From contig CAJOEC010000014.1 of assembly GCA_905233425.1 (NCBI GenBank), positions 1 through 53,101 on the forward strand: a stretch of 53,101 nucleotides of DNA, in the 5' to 3' direction. The position numbers and the translations under genes are program-made. This stretch comes from an uncultured Prevotella sp. GTDB taxonomy: Bacteria; Bacteroidota; Bacteroidia; Bacteroidales; Bacteroidaceae. The notes below the pieces were generated by a model. It did not search any database. It was not told the DNA's origin and worked only from the letters and a program-made list of their open reading frames with translations. Of the stretch, positions 18,601 to 27,558 are shown one piece after another (position 1 is the stretch's first letter; each line of letters opens with the position of its first letter).

Positions 18601-21600
18601 TTCCATAAGGCTGCCATAGCCGCCGCCAAAGACACTACCGAAGGTGTACTGCGTGACTTCAGATGTTGAAGTAACTTCCTGATTATTCTCGCCAGTAGAA
18701 GTTGTTGTGACAGTCTCTTTCAACTCAGTACCGATGACGGTACTGCTACCCTGAATGGTGATTTCAGTACTCAAATTAACATCTTCGTTATCAGCGTTCT
18801 TAATTGTATGGTGTCCTGTCACCTGACCCAGCTCGCCGCCACCATAGACGTTGCTCTTGATGGTGCCGCCGGTGATGGTCAGCTTGGTACTCTTGGCACT
18901 GCCTAACTGCCACCAGTTAACATCGCTGATGGGAGTCTCGCCGTCTTGTTTATAGAAATTACCCATGCCGCCGGCAAAGACGTTGCCGCCCTTGGTGTGA
19001 GTAAGCCGTCCGGTGGTGGTGTCAAACTCCGTCTTGGGGATTTTGTGGTATTCCTTCCATATAGTCCAATAATTGTTAGTATCATCCCATGTGCTGATGT
19101 CACGATATCCATCAGGGATACCAGCTGCTTCCATATTGGTTGCGTTAGGAATAATGTATTCAAGGTTATTACCAATCGTGCCGCCACTGATGGTGATGTC
19201 GATGTGGCCGCGACCTTTGGTAAAGAAGCTGGTTCCATCAGTGCCATCATCCAACTTGTCATCATCGCGCATCTCGCCATAGCCATGTGTCGGGTTGCCA
19301 TCTGTAAGTGCATCATACAGTCCATAGCCCACAGAGCCTAATCGACCACCGCCATAGATGGAGCCAAGGATGTTACCGCCCTTGATTTCCATCTGGATGC
19401 TGCCAGCCACATTACCCGCTGTATAGGCATCGCCAGAAAAGCCACGGCCACCGCCGAACACGTTGCCATCTACGTAAGAGGTTCCCCATGTGCCAATCGT
19501 CGGAGTAATTGTTGTGGTGGTGGGATCTTCGCCTGCATTCTCAGCAGGAATCGTCACTGTCGTATTCTCAATGGTCACCTTAACATCGCGCATTACGTGA
19601 CCATCTTCACCGCCGCCGAAGACGGAGCCGTAGATAGTCCCACCCTTGATGTTTACCTCAACGTCCCCCACATTAGTACTCTTGTTGAAGAGCACACGCT
19701 GGTCGCCCTTACCAGCACCGAAGAGGTAGCAGGTGACTGGGTGAGCCCCAATCTGCTTCAGCGTGCGCGGCACACCGACGGTGCCGCCAGACATCGTAAT
19801 GGTACACTTGCCACCAGATGTAATTTTTGTTGTCGGCTTGCCATCATTATCTAATTGATACTTACCCACGTTGGTCAGCTCATTACCGCCATAAACGCTG
19901 GTCAGGATATGACCACCAGTAATTGTCAGGTAAGTATTGCCATAGACGGCACCTGCATCCACAAACCATCTGCCCGGTTTGTAAGGATAGTAGCCAGAGC
20001 CGCCGCCGAATACGCTGCCGAAGAAGGTGTGGCCATCGTCGGCAGTAGTGCGACCGCCCTTGGAGTCATAACCAGTGGCTCCGTAGTTCGGGTCGTATGG
20101 CGCATATTTGTCTGCTGTATTTGCCGCCTGACCATACGGCCAACTGGCACATTCAGGCAGAGACGAAGTATAATATGTAGGAGTACCATTAGGAGAAACC
20201 AGATCTTGCAATGCTTGTCTGTCATTTGCGCCCATGATCAGATGGCCTTCCGACCACTCTTCATCAGTATAGCGACGATTGACAGCGAGCGGAGTTACCG
20301 GGGTCTCCAGTTTATTCAGATAGACACCGTCGTCATTCATCTGCACATATCCGTTACCAATTTGGCAATCATCTTGAATCGTTACATGGGTATCCTCCTG
20401 CACGAAACCGTTCTCACTGCCACCAAAGACACAACCTTTGACGAAGGCGTAATCTTTAATGGTCACATCGGTCTCAGTGGCTAAGGCTAACGTCCTGATA
20501 TACGTTGCGTAATCATTTGGTAATTTTTCATCACCAACAAGGGCTTCAAATTTTTTATATTTAACCTCGCCGTTAGGTATCTTACTCCAAGGTTGTTCTG
20601 AATCCGCAAAACCTTCGTATGGCTGGATTCCCTTGCCAGCACCAAAGACATGGCCATAATCATCAGGTTTATGCGTTGTGGTGTTGTTCATCACCATATC
20701 ATTGGGACCTATTTCGGCATAGCCACCGATAGTGACGGTACATTTGCCGCCGCTGATGTTATATTCCGCTATGTTATTAGTGACTTGGTATCTACCCACG
20801 GTGGCCATCTCGCCACCGCCATAGACACTTTGCATCACCTTGGCATTGCCCTCAATGGTGACAGAACTGTGACCACGGACCAGAGCCGAGTAGCCATGTG
20901 TCCTTAAACCTGCACCGGCACCAAAGACGGTCCCCATGATGACGGGCTTGTTGGTGGTGGGTGTCCCTGGCACGCCTTCTCCGAAACCGATTGTCACCTC
21001 CGTGTTTCGTTCAACTCGTGCAATCTCACCGCCGCCATAGACGTTGCCATTAATCGTGCCGTTGCCAATGCGGACATGCGTTCCTCCACCGTCGTTGTTG
21101 GCGTCATTGGAACTCTCAGTGGTACCCTCATTGCCAAGCACCATAGCAGCATCACAGAAGAACGAGGTGTCATCACCCATGCCGCCGCCGTACACATCGC
21201 CGCCGATGAACACCCCGGCAGTGCCTTCCGTCACACTTTCCCACATGTTTGTGCTTGTGTTTAGCTTGGCGCCGATGTTCACATTGGTGTTACCTGTCAA
21301 ATCAATCACTGCATTTTTCCTGTCAGCTACTACCGCATCATCTACCTCATGATACTTACCCACGTCGGCCAGCTTGCCGCCGCCGTAGACGTTGCCAGTG
21401 ATGTAGGCACCAGCCACGGTTTCCGTATCCATTATAGGAGTATCCCCGTTATATTTTACCTTGTATTCACCATTCACTTGCTCAAACTCATACACGGAGG
21501 TTGTTGTGGCCGTACCGATATTGACCGTGGTGTTGCCATAGACAGCAGCAGCATCGCCGCCGCCGAAGACATCGCCAATCTCTCCTAAAGCATTTTCATT

Positions 21601-24600
21601 GCCGCTTACTCCATTGCGAATAATATCTTCGGCATGTTTACCCGGAATCATGTTGATGTTCACCGTCGGATTGCCATATACTGTTGCACCGGCACCATAG
21701 CCTCCACCAAACACCTCGCCGATGCTGGTGCAGGAGATGACGTTCAATACGGGCGCGTCGTATCCCGTAAATTTGTCGTTTCCATCTGTAGGAAGGACAG
21801 TCCACGTCACTGATGGGTCTCCTGTGTCCTCATCGTATGTATATGAATAGTTATATACTGGCAGATGGGTGTCAGTTGCTGATTCTCTTGGGATTAATTG
21901 GATCTTACCATTCAGCAATATGGCAGTTTCCTTATTATCATCCTCAGCATCGGGATTACCTATGCCAGTGCCAGCTTCGGTTTTATCAGTTTTCACATAA
22001 TAGCCATATTGCGAGTATAGTGCATTATATCCGCAGAGATAAACATGCTCGATGTTGAGGGGAATACAGGTTGTCTCCTCGATATTCAGGATGATGTGAC
22101 CCATGATACGGCCACCGTTGTTGTTGCCACCCACCACCGTTCCGAAGTTGCCGCTGGTGACAGTCAGCTCCACGTCGCCATTGACGTTGGCGTTGTCAGC
22201 ACCGCCGAAGACCAGAGGGATTCTCTCGGAAGGTTTACAACCCATGATAATCTTCAGGTTGCCATTAACATCGGCATTCTTACCGGCACCCACCAACTGT
22301 GCGACGTCCAATTTACAGTAGCCTTGATCACCTTCTTCAAGTCCATTATCGGCAATGTCGATGGTCACATCTCCATGAACGGTTCCCTTCTCGTTACTGC
22401 CGCCGTATGCCTCATGCACCGTGCCGCCATAAATCAGGGTGTTCGCGTTGCCGTTGACATCGGCGCCGGGGTTATACTTCCATGTAGTACCGTTAGGCGT
22501 GTATTTGTCCTTTCCGTTACCGCCACCGAATACGCTGCCAATCTCGAAGCACCCAAACACATCCACAGCCGTCTCAGGGACAGGAGCGGCATTGCCGCCA
22601 CCATAGACCGTCAAGATGCTGGTGTTGCCACATCCATTAATGATGACGTGAGCTTTCTTGCCCGTCGCTGTGAAAGGTGCCAAGTTACCACCTCCATACA
22701 CAGCGGCTAACTCGTAGGAATGGTCTGAATCAACTTCGCTTTTTCTCTTATCAGTTATCACATGTACCTTTCCATCAACTATTTCCTCTTCATATTCAGT
22801 TCTGGGCGTGTTACCCTGCACGGTCTGATTGACCGTCACCGTGACGTCGCCCTGTGGCGAACCCAATAGGTTGTTACAGCCGAACACACGACCGTTCTTC
22901 ACCACCTTGACGTATACTGTACCATTATCATCTGTCACCACATGACCTTCACTATCCGTCTCCGGGTCTGTAGTATTATCGTAGGTGATGTCGAACTTCG
23001 TACCATCCAATGTCACATCAATATCACCCCACACAGTAGCCTCAATGTTTTCCGTCGCGCTGTTAAAGCCCGTCCTCTGTCCCAGGCCGCCACCGTATGC
23101 ATCGCCCTTGATGTAACCGCCGAGGAGGTCGACGGTGGTCTTGTATTTCTTTGTCATCTTAATGGCATCGGCCCATTTGCCTTTACTATAATAGGTAGTA
23201 CCACTGGTAGCTTTGGCATCTTCATCTGTTATTAATGTATAGGTGGTTCCAGACAGTGTGTATAGACCAGTTACTGAAGACACATTCTCTGTTAGTCCAG
23301 TAACCTCTGTGTAGCCATCCGCATCCCAGTTGCCGACGTTTGTATCAGCCAGTGCACCACCGCCATAGACGTCTTTATTCACGATGCCACGAACTATATT
23401 GACATCCACTTTACCTAAAGTAATACCCCTCTGGCCACCGCCATAAACAGACCCATAGACGGTAGGAGTCTCCGAGGAAGTACCCGCAGAAGGATTCGCT
23501 GAAGGAGTGAAACTCTCTGTCTCTGTCGACGCATTCCATGTCCTCGTAGCGCCAATGGTAACATTGGGATTGCTCGTCAAGGCCAGCGTTCGAAGGAACG
23601 CAGGATATTCAGCCTCTGAATAATATCTCCAGATAAATGGTGAGTTTTCATCATCATCATAGTGACTCCACAAAGTAGCATCTTGGGGTGCGTTCTTTAA
23701 TAACTGCATACTCTTACGTTCAGAAACTGTTGCAGGATCAACACCCTTGCAGGCGCCATATACATTACCTCCTGTACTACTTGTTCCGATGGTGGCATTG
23801 TCTTTGATGGTGACAGTGCAGTCCCCACCGCTTAGAGGCTCTTTCGGTAGCCCGTTTGGAACAGTAAATCTTCCCACTGAAGCTATCTCGCCGCCGCCAT
23901 AGACGTTGCCTCCAACCTTGGCTATACCCTGGACAGTGACATCAGAGTTTCCACGCAGCAAAGCCGAGTATCCATGCGTGTATAGGCCTGCACCGGCCCC
24001 GAACACGTCGCCCTTGATATCGGGCTTGCTTCCTTCTCCCGTATCGGAAGAATTTCCTATCGTCACTTTGCCGTCATCTTCCACTCGGCCTACCTGACCG
24101 CCGCCATAGACGTTACCATGAACCACCGTGCTGCCACTGACACTGACAACCGTGGCGTATGCTATGGCTTTCTCACACCACCATGTGATGCCAGTACCCC
24201 GACCTGCTCCGAACACGTTGCCATGGTCTGCGTCTGCACTTCCATTGGTGCCTATCGTACCACCAGAGATAGTAACATTGCAAATGCCAGTGTTCTTGCT
24301 TGTATCGTGTCCGTTATCAGAGGGTAAGTTATACCCGGCGGTGTTGGCAGTGGCACCATCGGTTTGCTTCCAAAAATAATTATATGTTAGTTGACCTTTA
24401 TCATCTTTGTTTGTCTTGTCAATGATGCCCACATCGCCCAAGCTGCCGCCGCCATAGACGTTGCCCTTGACAGTACCATCACTGATAGTGAGATTGGTGT
24501 TAATCCTGACTCGTCCGGCTTCTGCGTATGTAGCAAGACCTTTTCCACCGCCAAAGACATCTTGTTTAACAGTGCCTTTCTTAATGTTTACCTCAGTGCT

Positions 24601-25740
24601 ATAATAAACAAAGCCGCTCTCGCTGCCGCCATAGACAGTGCCCTTGACGGTTGGAGCATCTGAAGATGCGGTGATGGTACCTACCGTCTGCCCCACTTCT
24701 GGCTCCCCTCTTTTTCCGCCAATGACGACATCGGTCGCGGAGGCGCGGCCCAGCGTCTCAACGTACTGAAGGTAATCAGCCTCAGTAGCAAAATATTCCC
24801 AGACATAACTGTAGTCTACATTTCCGTCCTCATCTTCATAATAATCCCAAGAGTCATGGTTGTTATCATTGTGACCATCGCCATCGGTCTTTGTCACCAT
24901 ACGCTTGGACCTGTTTACATCACCTATCTCATTGTTATATATGGGCGTGACTCCCTGACCGGCACCAAAGACATCGCCGGAATCGGCTATGTCATCCTTT
25001 CCGATGACGGCCTCGTCTTGAATGTTAACGGTACATTTTCCGCCGGCTTTCAAGAAGCACGGCATTCCTATACGTACATGATATTGGTCTGCGAGTGCTT
25101 GCGTAGTGGCAACTTCGTATCTGCCCACCGAAGCTTTCTCGCCACCACCATGAACGTTTTGCCATACCTCGGCCTTGCCCTGGATGGTGACAGTAACGTT
25201 ACCGCGTACCAGTGCCGAGTAACCATGGGTCTCTACGCCCTGGCCAGCACCGAACACGTGGCCTTTGACGATGGGCGTTAGAGTCGAATTCCCTGCTTCT
25301 CCTATCGTCACTATGGTATTTCTTTCCACGCGGCCCACTTCACCGCCGCCATAGACGTCGCCTTCCACCGTGCCGTTGGTGATGGTGACCGTCGTTCCGC
25401 CCTCTTTCAGAATGTATGGGTCTGCTGTTGTGCCAGTGCCAGTCACGCCATCGTTATTTATGCCCACCATGGCTTTGTCGCATGTGAAATTGTCGGCCTT
25501 ACCCTTGCCGCCCCCGTAGACGCTGCCTTCCACCGTGCCGGTGCTCATTTTCACCTCTGTATTGGTCTTCACGTTGGCCAGGTTGCCGCCGCCATATACG
25601 GAGCCGCCGATTCTGACTCCTCCGCCCTCGGCCATCACCAGAGCACTACCTGTAGCCAGGACTATGAAAAGCATACAAAGGCGAAGCATCCCCGCCGTCA
25701 TCGTCTTTCTCATTATCTTGTTGTCAATATTCTGTGTCAT
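12625..25740 (-). CDS. Giant YGGG-repeat secreted protein (about 4370 aa)
   Basis: One uninterrupted frame of 13.1 kb. Possible starts are 25776, 25740 (MTQNIDNKIMRK) and 25713; I list 25740 because the leader resembles the MTHD leaders elsewhere here. MLRLCMLFIVLATGSALVMA is the signal peptide. Almost the whole protein is built of short beta-strand repeats such as GNVYGGGEIARVERNTEVTI, with VFGAG and VFGGG variants, as expected for a beta-solenoid. About residues 50-1460 and 2810-4180 are two copies of one long block; a partial third lies between. A Gly/Ser-rich linker is near 14.7-14.8 kb. The C-terminus has two KTYSF-S-Y units of about 75 residues. No T9SS-type end is seen. Adhesin or surface-layer role is inference. 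It follows an ATPase-nuclease gene closely. Confidence 0.85.
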   Translation of the reverse strand: MTQNIDNKIMRKTMTAGMLRLCMLFIVLATGSALVMAEGGGVRIGGSVYGGGNLANVKTNTEVKMSTGTVEGSVYGGGKGKADNFTCDKAMVGINNDGVTGTGTTADPYILKEGGTTVTITNGTVEGDVYGGGEVGRVERNTIVTIGEAGNSTLTPIVKGHVFGAGQGVETHGYSALVRGNVTVTIQGKAEVWQNVHGGGEKASVGRYEVATTQALADQYHVRIGMPCFLKAGGKCTVNIQDEAVIGKDDIADSGDVFGAGQGVTPIYNNEIGDVNRSKRMVTKTDGDGHNDNNHDSWDYYEDEDGNVDYSYVWEYFATEADYLQYVETLGRASATDVVIGGKRGEPEVGQTVGTITASSDAPTVKGTVYGGSESGFVYYSTEVNIKKGTVKQDVFGGGKGLATYAEAGRVRINTNLTISDGTVKGNVYGGGSLGDVGIIDKTNKDDKGQLTYNYFWKQTDGATANTAGYNLPSDNGHDTSKNTGICNVTISGGTIGTNGSADADHGNVFGAGRGTGITWWCEKAIAYATVVSVSGSTVVHGNVYGGGQVGRVEDDGKVTIGNSSDTGEGSKPDIKGDVFGAGAGLYTHGYSALLRGNSDVTVQGIAKVGGNVYGGGEIASVGRFTVPNGLPKEPLSGGDCTVTIKDNATIGTSSTGGNVYGACKGVDPATVSERKSMQLLKNAPQDATLWSHYDDDENSPFIWRYYSEAEYPAFLRTLALTSNPNVTIGATRTWNASTETESFTPSANPSAGTSSETPTVYGSVYGGGQRGITLGKVDVNIVRGIVNKDVYGGGALADTNVGNWDADGYTEVTGLTENVSSVTGLYTLSGTTYTLITDEDAKATSGTTYYSKGKWADAIKMTKKYKTTVDLLGGYIKGDAYGGGLGQRTGFNSATENIEATVWGDIDVTLDGTKFDITYDNTTDPETDSEGHVVTDDNGTVYVKVVKNGRVFGCNNLLGSPQGDVTVTVNQTVQGNTPRTEYEEEIVDGKVHVITDKRKSEVDSDHSYELAAVYGGGNLAPFTATGKKAHVIINGCGNTSILTVYGGGNAAPVPETAVDVFGCFEIGSVFGGGNGKDKYTPNGTTWKYNPGADVNGNANTLIYGGTVHEAYGGSNEKGTVHGDVTIDIADNGLEEGDQGYCKLDVAQLVGAGKNADVNGNLKIIMGCKPSERIPLVFGGADNANVNGDVELTVTSGNFGTVVGGNNNGGRIMGHIILNIEETTCIPLNIEHVYLCGYNALYSQYGYYVKTDKTEAGTGIGNPDAEDDNKETAILLNGKIQLIPRESATDTHLPVYNYSYTYDEDTGDPSVTWTVLPTDGNDKFTGYDAPVLNVISCTSIGEVFGGGYGAGATVYGNPTVNINMIPGKHAEDIIRNGVSGNENALGEIGDVFGGGDAAAVYGNTTVNIGTATTTSVYEFEQVNGEYKVKYNGDTPIMDTETVAGAYITGNVYGGGKLADVGKYHEVDDAVVADRKNAVIDLTGNTNVNIGAKLNTSTNMWESVTEGTAGVFIGGDVYGGGMGDDTSFFCDAAMVLGNEGTTESSNDANNDGGGTHVRIGNGTINGNVYGGGEIARVERNTEVTIGFGEGVPGTPTTNKPVIMGTVFGAGAGLRTHGYSALVRGHSSVTIEGNAKVMQSVYGGGEMATVGRYQVTNNIAEYNISGGKCTVTIGGYAEIGPNDMVMNNTTTHKPDDYGHVFGAGKGIQPYEGFADSEQPWSKIPNGEVKYKKFEALVGDEKLPNDYATYIRTLALATETDVTIKDYAFVKGCVFGGSENGFVQEDTHVTIQDDCQIGNGYVQMNDDGVYLNKLETPVTPLAVNRRYTDEEWSEGHLIMGANDRQALQDLVSPNGTPTYYTSSLPECASWPYGQAANTADKYAPYDPNYGATGYDSKGGRTTADDGHTFFGSVFGGGSGYYPYKPGRWFVDAGAVYGNTYLTITGGHILTSVYGGNELTNVGKYQLDNDGKPTTKITSGGKCTITMSGGTVGVPRTLKQIGAHPVTCYLFGAGKGDQRVLFNKSTNVGDVEVNIKGGTIYGSVFGGGEDGHVMRDVKVTIENTTVTIPAENAGEDPTTTTITPTIGTWGTSYVDGNVFGGGRGFSGDAYTAGNVAGSIQMEIKGGNILGSIYGGGRLGSVGYGLYDALTDGNPTHGYGEMRDDDKLDDGTDGTSFFTKGRGHIDITISGGTIGNNLEYIIPNATNMEAAGIPDGYRDISTWDDTNNYWTIWKEYHKIPKTEFDTTTGRLTHTKGGNVFAGGMGNFYKQDGETPISDVNWWQLGSAKSTKLTITGGTIKSNVYGGGELGQVTGHHTIKNADNEDVNLSTEITIQGSSTVIGTELKETVTTTSTGENNQEVTSTSEVTQYTFGSVFGGGYGSLMESLTVNGVPSYPKFIAGFVKEDTKVDMQDGKVKASIYGGGEMASVGENTTSGGTTTPTGSTYVSVSGGTVGIAPIEIDVSGTKRYFGGAKMGNVYGGGSGHNNTVRSGRIFKNTNVTISDGTIYHNIYGGGAYGTVGDFTYTTGNDGKVTGLTGQATSGTGVARVTITGGTIGYDGKENGMVFGSSRGDINELGQRDDHTAWVYDTNVTIGTVATGTPGQQGYVAESGPSIKGTVYGSGENGHVFNNTVVTINGGKIGVDDENETGYTVVSNGTTYEGAAYPYRGNVYGGGCGTDKYYSGSIPPGHTYNDGEGDTYNSLAGIVYGTTTINITGGTVVRNVYGAGAMGSVGKVTTSTENGVSTVSIPSGGTTTIAISGGQVGVDGNNGDGNVFGAARGDSITTQIDVALVKTTDVTISGSADIKGSVYGGGETGDVQGNTSVAVQGGEIAKNVFGGGKGSGNLFTCSKAMVGIVDDGVTVTGTGENPTDYTLREGGTTVNMTAGRVKGSVYGGGEIARVERNTQVTIGAAGGTDEPIVEGNVFGAGAGLETHGYSALVRGTSSVTVQGKAQVWKNVYGGGAKASVGRYWVATTPALATAHNVKQGMPYGLKAGGKGTVVIQDNAVIGKDGDSNSGYVYGAGQGIEPRNYDYVDGEDGVDNYHVKDHKPGRKIMGDGWEYFDSPDEYLLFIETLAISAASEVTIDGSAEVKRSVFGGSESGFVYHDTDMKILGGTIGGNAFGGGKGLASFAEAGRVGWNTKLTMSNGTVKGNVYGGGNLGDVGTIDKTNKDDKGQLTYNYFWKQTDGKTANTAEYNVPSGDSHDTSENTGICTVSITGGTIGTEDGSTENHASGHVFGAGCGSSTTWWCEKAIVYATDVSVSGSAVVYGTVYGGGEVGRVEDDGRVTIGAANDTGSGSKPDIKGDVFGAGAGLDSHGYSALLRGNAEVTVQGLALVGGSVYGGGETASVGKFNVVGGLPTTPLSGGTCTVIIQDNAKIGASGTDHHVFGACKGVEPAYDVENYKNFKSMQTVGNGAKGTEGEDWDYYDSEHKFVWKYYRTEEAYLAFLKTLALTSHTHVTIDENSTVNGSVYGGGERGITLGRVDVNMNGGTVNKDLYGGGALADTNTGNWDAQTYVAESVSPGTPVTGLYTRSGAGTNNDPFVYTIIGEGVTAVDGNTYYHQGTWHDPEKTSRNYTTTVKLHGGTIVGSVYGGGLGRFAKAALAAGQENNVEAQAAVSAVEAKVYGDVFVTLNGVKPAGSSGGSGSGESSGGDSGSGSGGNSEGSGEGSGNGSRRSPDLSNYYDCVVQGIIFGSNNLNGSPQGSVTVHVFNTQDWEGHGKTPAAKLSSANESDHTYNVAAVYGGGNLAAFKPDLKATADTAKTYVIIDGCELTSIKQVFGGGNAASVPATEVVVNGTYEIGEVFGGGNGNTPYTIDGKTYLNPGANIGYTNYTTHTWNATTQQYEVTINDNASTKEDRVRLYGYGIGKSHATIYGGTVHSVYGGSDTRGNVRVEARTTLDDLLECPFNVDEAYGGGHNAMMDGDAVLEIGCISGLGKAYGGAAAADVNGDVVLNITNGTYGQVFGGNDISGLIRGSITVNIEETGCKPIIIGELYGGGNLAHYSVYGYDEDGNVLTSGEDPVRDPQVNVKSFTSIGKIFGGGYGTGADMVGSPTVNVNVAKGKFKETVVSENSRIIGSKVMKPGDTGYDETKGFEIPSHAANKIGAIGSVFGGGNAADVIGTPHVYIGTLTGETITLSTKIEDSEGRTPSDEGWVKSYQIATAEGIDIRGDVFGGGNAANVTGDTEVIIGKNNSVKTYSFTSYSEEGTAWSSGLAQTTGITKNGNAEVVILTNGKYGNFVGQKFYVAPDATQDGEARTELMDENGASLNPKLYVSIEPFEKKKTYSFKSYGASSGGTQYSTGTATATGNFKTLNGKKCMQIVVLTNPEYKSWEGKTFYVPIDAKTDGSERYQLYKATDGETENVWVEIREEND

Positions 25741-25786
25741 ATTGTTAAATTGTATTTGGTTTCCAAAGATTGTCATTCCTTCGTCG

Positions 25787-27409
25787 TCACATCCCCCATA
25801 CCATTATTGTCCGGCCTTGGTATGTCATCGGGCGGTGCCAGATGCGCTCGTCCCACGTCAGCTGGCCGTCGCGGTTGAATATGATGAGGTGTCCCTCGTC
25901 CACGCTGCCCACGGTGTCCATATACTCGGCAGTCTGCTCCAACCCCTTCTCTATGAGGGCATCCAAACCATCCTTCTTGCGTTTGATTTTCAATTCCAGA
26001 ACGATACGCTGGGTTGGAGTGCTGGGGAGTTGGTCGTTTGGCTGTTTAGACAGTGGCTTGCGGATAAGCAGGTCAGTGCGTTTGCGCCCCAGCCCATACT
26101 CTCGGTCTATATAACCGCCACCGTTCACTATCCTCTGCAGGAAAGCCTGTAGCAGCAGCTGCGGTCCGGCCTCGGCATAGTCGAAGCGGCCAATCCAGGC
26201 GTCGCTGTTCTCGCGGAAGAACTGCTGGAAGGCCAGCAGAAGCTTCTCCACGTCGATGCTGCCGTCCTCGCGCTGAAACCACTGCGGTTGCTGCAATAGT
26301 TGTTGCTGCGTGCTGGCTGTGAGTTCGCGCGGAATTATCTCACGGTAGATGGCGTTGCTTATCCGCAATGGTTTACCCATTTCCTTGACAACCAGCCCCA
26401 TGTCCTTCACATACTGTATGTCTTCATCAGACATCTTGCTCTCGTCGGGTTCTTCACTGTTGGACAGTATCGGTTCAATGACCCGCTTCACACGCGGCTC
26501 CCTGAGCTTGTCGATAAGGATGTCGATGTGGGTGTCGCGGCGGTAGATAATCTGCTCTATGGCTCGCTCAATCATGTCGGGAGTGATGACTACCGAGCGG
26601 TTGCGGTTCTCGCGAAGCTCCCATGTCACCTCATAGCCCACGGCATTCACCAACCAAGGCTGTCCCTCGGTGGCCAGCCAGAGCATGGGGAAACAAGCCT
26701 CGTCGAACCTCTGCCCGGTCTCCTCGGTGTGCTGCATATAGAGGGTATGAATCTCCTCAGGAGTAAAATTGCCCAAGCGGAGCGACTTGCTCTTGATGTT
26801 GAAAGCCGAACCTCCGGTGACAATGTCCTTGCCAGAAGTTTGTATGCGATAGTCGCGCACATCACGCACGCCGCAGAGAATGATGCTGTTGGGAAACGCT
26901 TGTGGACGGCTCTCGTAGCCAGTACGAATCTGCCTCAAAACGGAAACGAGCGAGTCACCCACCAAAGCGTCTATCTCATCGATGATAAGCACCAGGGGCT
27001 TGGGCAGGGCCTGACTGAGGCGTTGGAGAAATACGGTAAGCATGGAGTCACTCTTCAGTGAACGGGTAGTCTCACGAACCTGAAGGGGCAAGTCCGACTG
27101 TAATATCATCCGGAATCGTTCGGCAATCGTGTCACAGGTAGACCCCACTACCTCTTCCACTTTGTCGCGCGAGCCTTGGCCTCCCTCTACATTGGCATAG
27201 ACGGCAATGTAGTCATCCTGTTTGTTCAGCAAGTCACGCAGGGCCAGCATGCACGATGTCTTGCCTGTCTGACGGGGGGCATGCAGCACGAAATATTTTC
27301 GCTGACGGATAAGCATCAGTACGTCATCAAGGTCGAACCGGCTCAGCGGGTCGATGGTATAGTGAATATCGGGCTGCTGCGGCCCGGCAGTATTAAAGAA
27401 TCGCTCCAT
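25787..27409 (-). CDS. AAA ATPase with C-terminal PD-(D/E)XK-like nuclease domain
   Basis: This 540-aa protein has Walker A APRQTGKTS (about residues 44-52), Walker B PLVLIIDEIDAL and a sensor-like IILCGVRDVRDYR. A winged-helix-like middle follows. The C-terminal end RTDLLIRK ... RIVLELKIKRK has the D...ExK spacing of a PD-(D/E)XK fold. Related proteins are widespread in Bacteroidales and have no firm function; defence or mobile-element roles are often suggested. Its stop is 46 bases from the listed start of the giant gene and only 10 from the earliest ATG, so co-transcription is likely. It has its own promoter. Confidence 0.8.
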   Translation of the reverse strand: MERFFNTAGPQQPDIHYTIDPLSRFDLDDVLMLIRQRKYFVLHAPRQTGKTSCMLALRDLLNKQDDYIAVYANVEGGQGSRDKVEEVVGSTCDTIAERFRMILQSDLPLQVRETTRSLKSDSMLTVFLQRLSQALPKPLVLIIDEIDALVGDSLVSVLRQIRTGYESRPQAFPNSIILCGVRDVRDYRIQTSGKDIVTGGSAFNIKSKSLRLGNFTPEEIHTLYMQHTEETGQRFDEACFPMLWLATEGQPWLVNAVGYEVTWELRENRNRSVVITPDMIERAIEQIIYRRDTHIDILIDKLREPRVKRVIEPILSNSEEPDESKMSDEDIQYVKDMGLVVKEMGKPLRISNAIYREIIPRELTASTQQQLLQQPQWFQREDGSIDVEKLLLAFQQFFRENSDAWIGRFDYAEAGPQLLLQAFLQRIVNGGGYIDREYGLGRKRTDLLIRKPLSKQPNDQLPSTPTQRIVLELKIKRKKDGLDALIEKGLEQTAEYMDTVGSVDEGHLIIFNRDGQLTWDERIWHRPMTYQGRTIMVWGM

Positions 27410-27458
27410 GTCGTTAAATCATCTTTGCCATCCACGCGCATACGCGCATAATTCCATG

Positions 27459-27489
27459 CAAAAATACTACTTTTTTAAGAAACAGCAAA
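27459..27489 (-). promoter_or_regulatory. Promoter of the ATPase-nuclease / giant protein 1 unit
   Basis: On the minus strand TTTG, 19 bases, TATTTTTG. The surrounding 100 bases (about 27430-27540) recur at about 52415-52525, where no gene follows. Confidence 0.8.
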
Positions 27490-27496
27490 ACATTTA

Positions 27497-27531
27497 ACAC
27501 AAAATAAGGCAGGAAAGTGCTTTTCCTGCCT
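27497..27531 (-). terminator. Terminator after the second ATPase-nuclease gene
   Basis: Hairpin AGGCAGGAAA / TTTTCCTGCCT with a 4-base loop, followed on the minus strand by TTATTTTGTG. It separates the 27559 gene from the promoter at 27459-27489. Confidence 0.8.
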
Positions 27532-27558
27532 CTTTTGGCGTATTTTTCGTAAACTTTC

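Noticed and set aside
12625..25740. Giant gene as an assembly artefact of collapsed repeats
   Set aside because: The frame is open for more than 13 kb and the internal copies differ at many positions, so it is not a duplicated read block.
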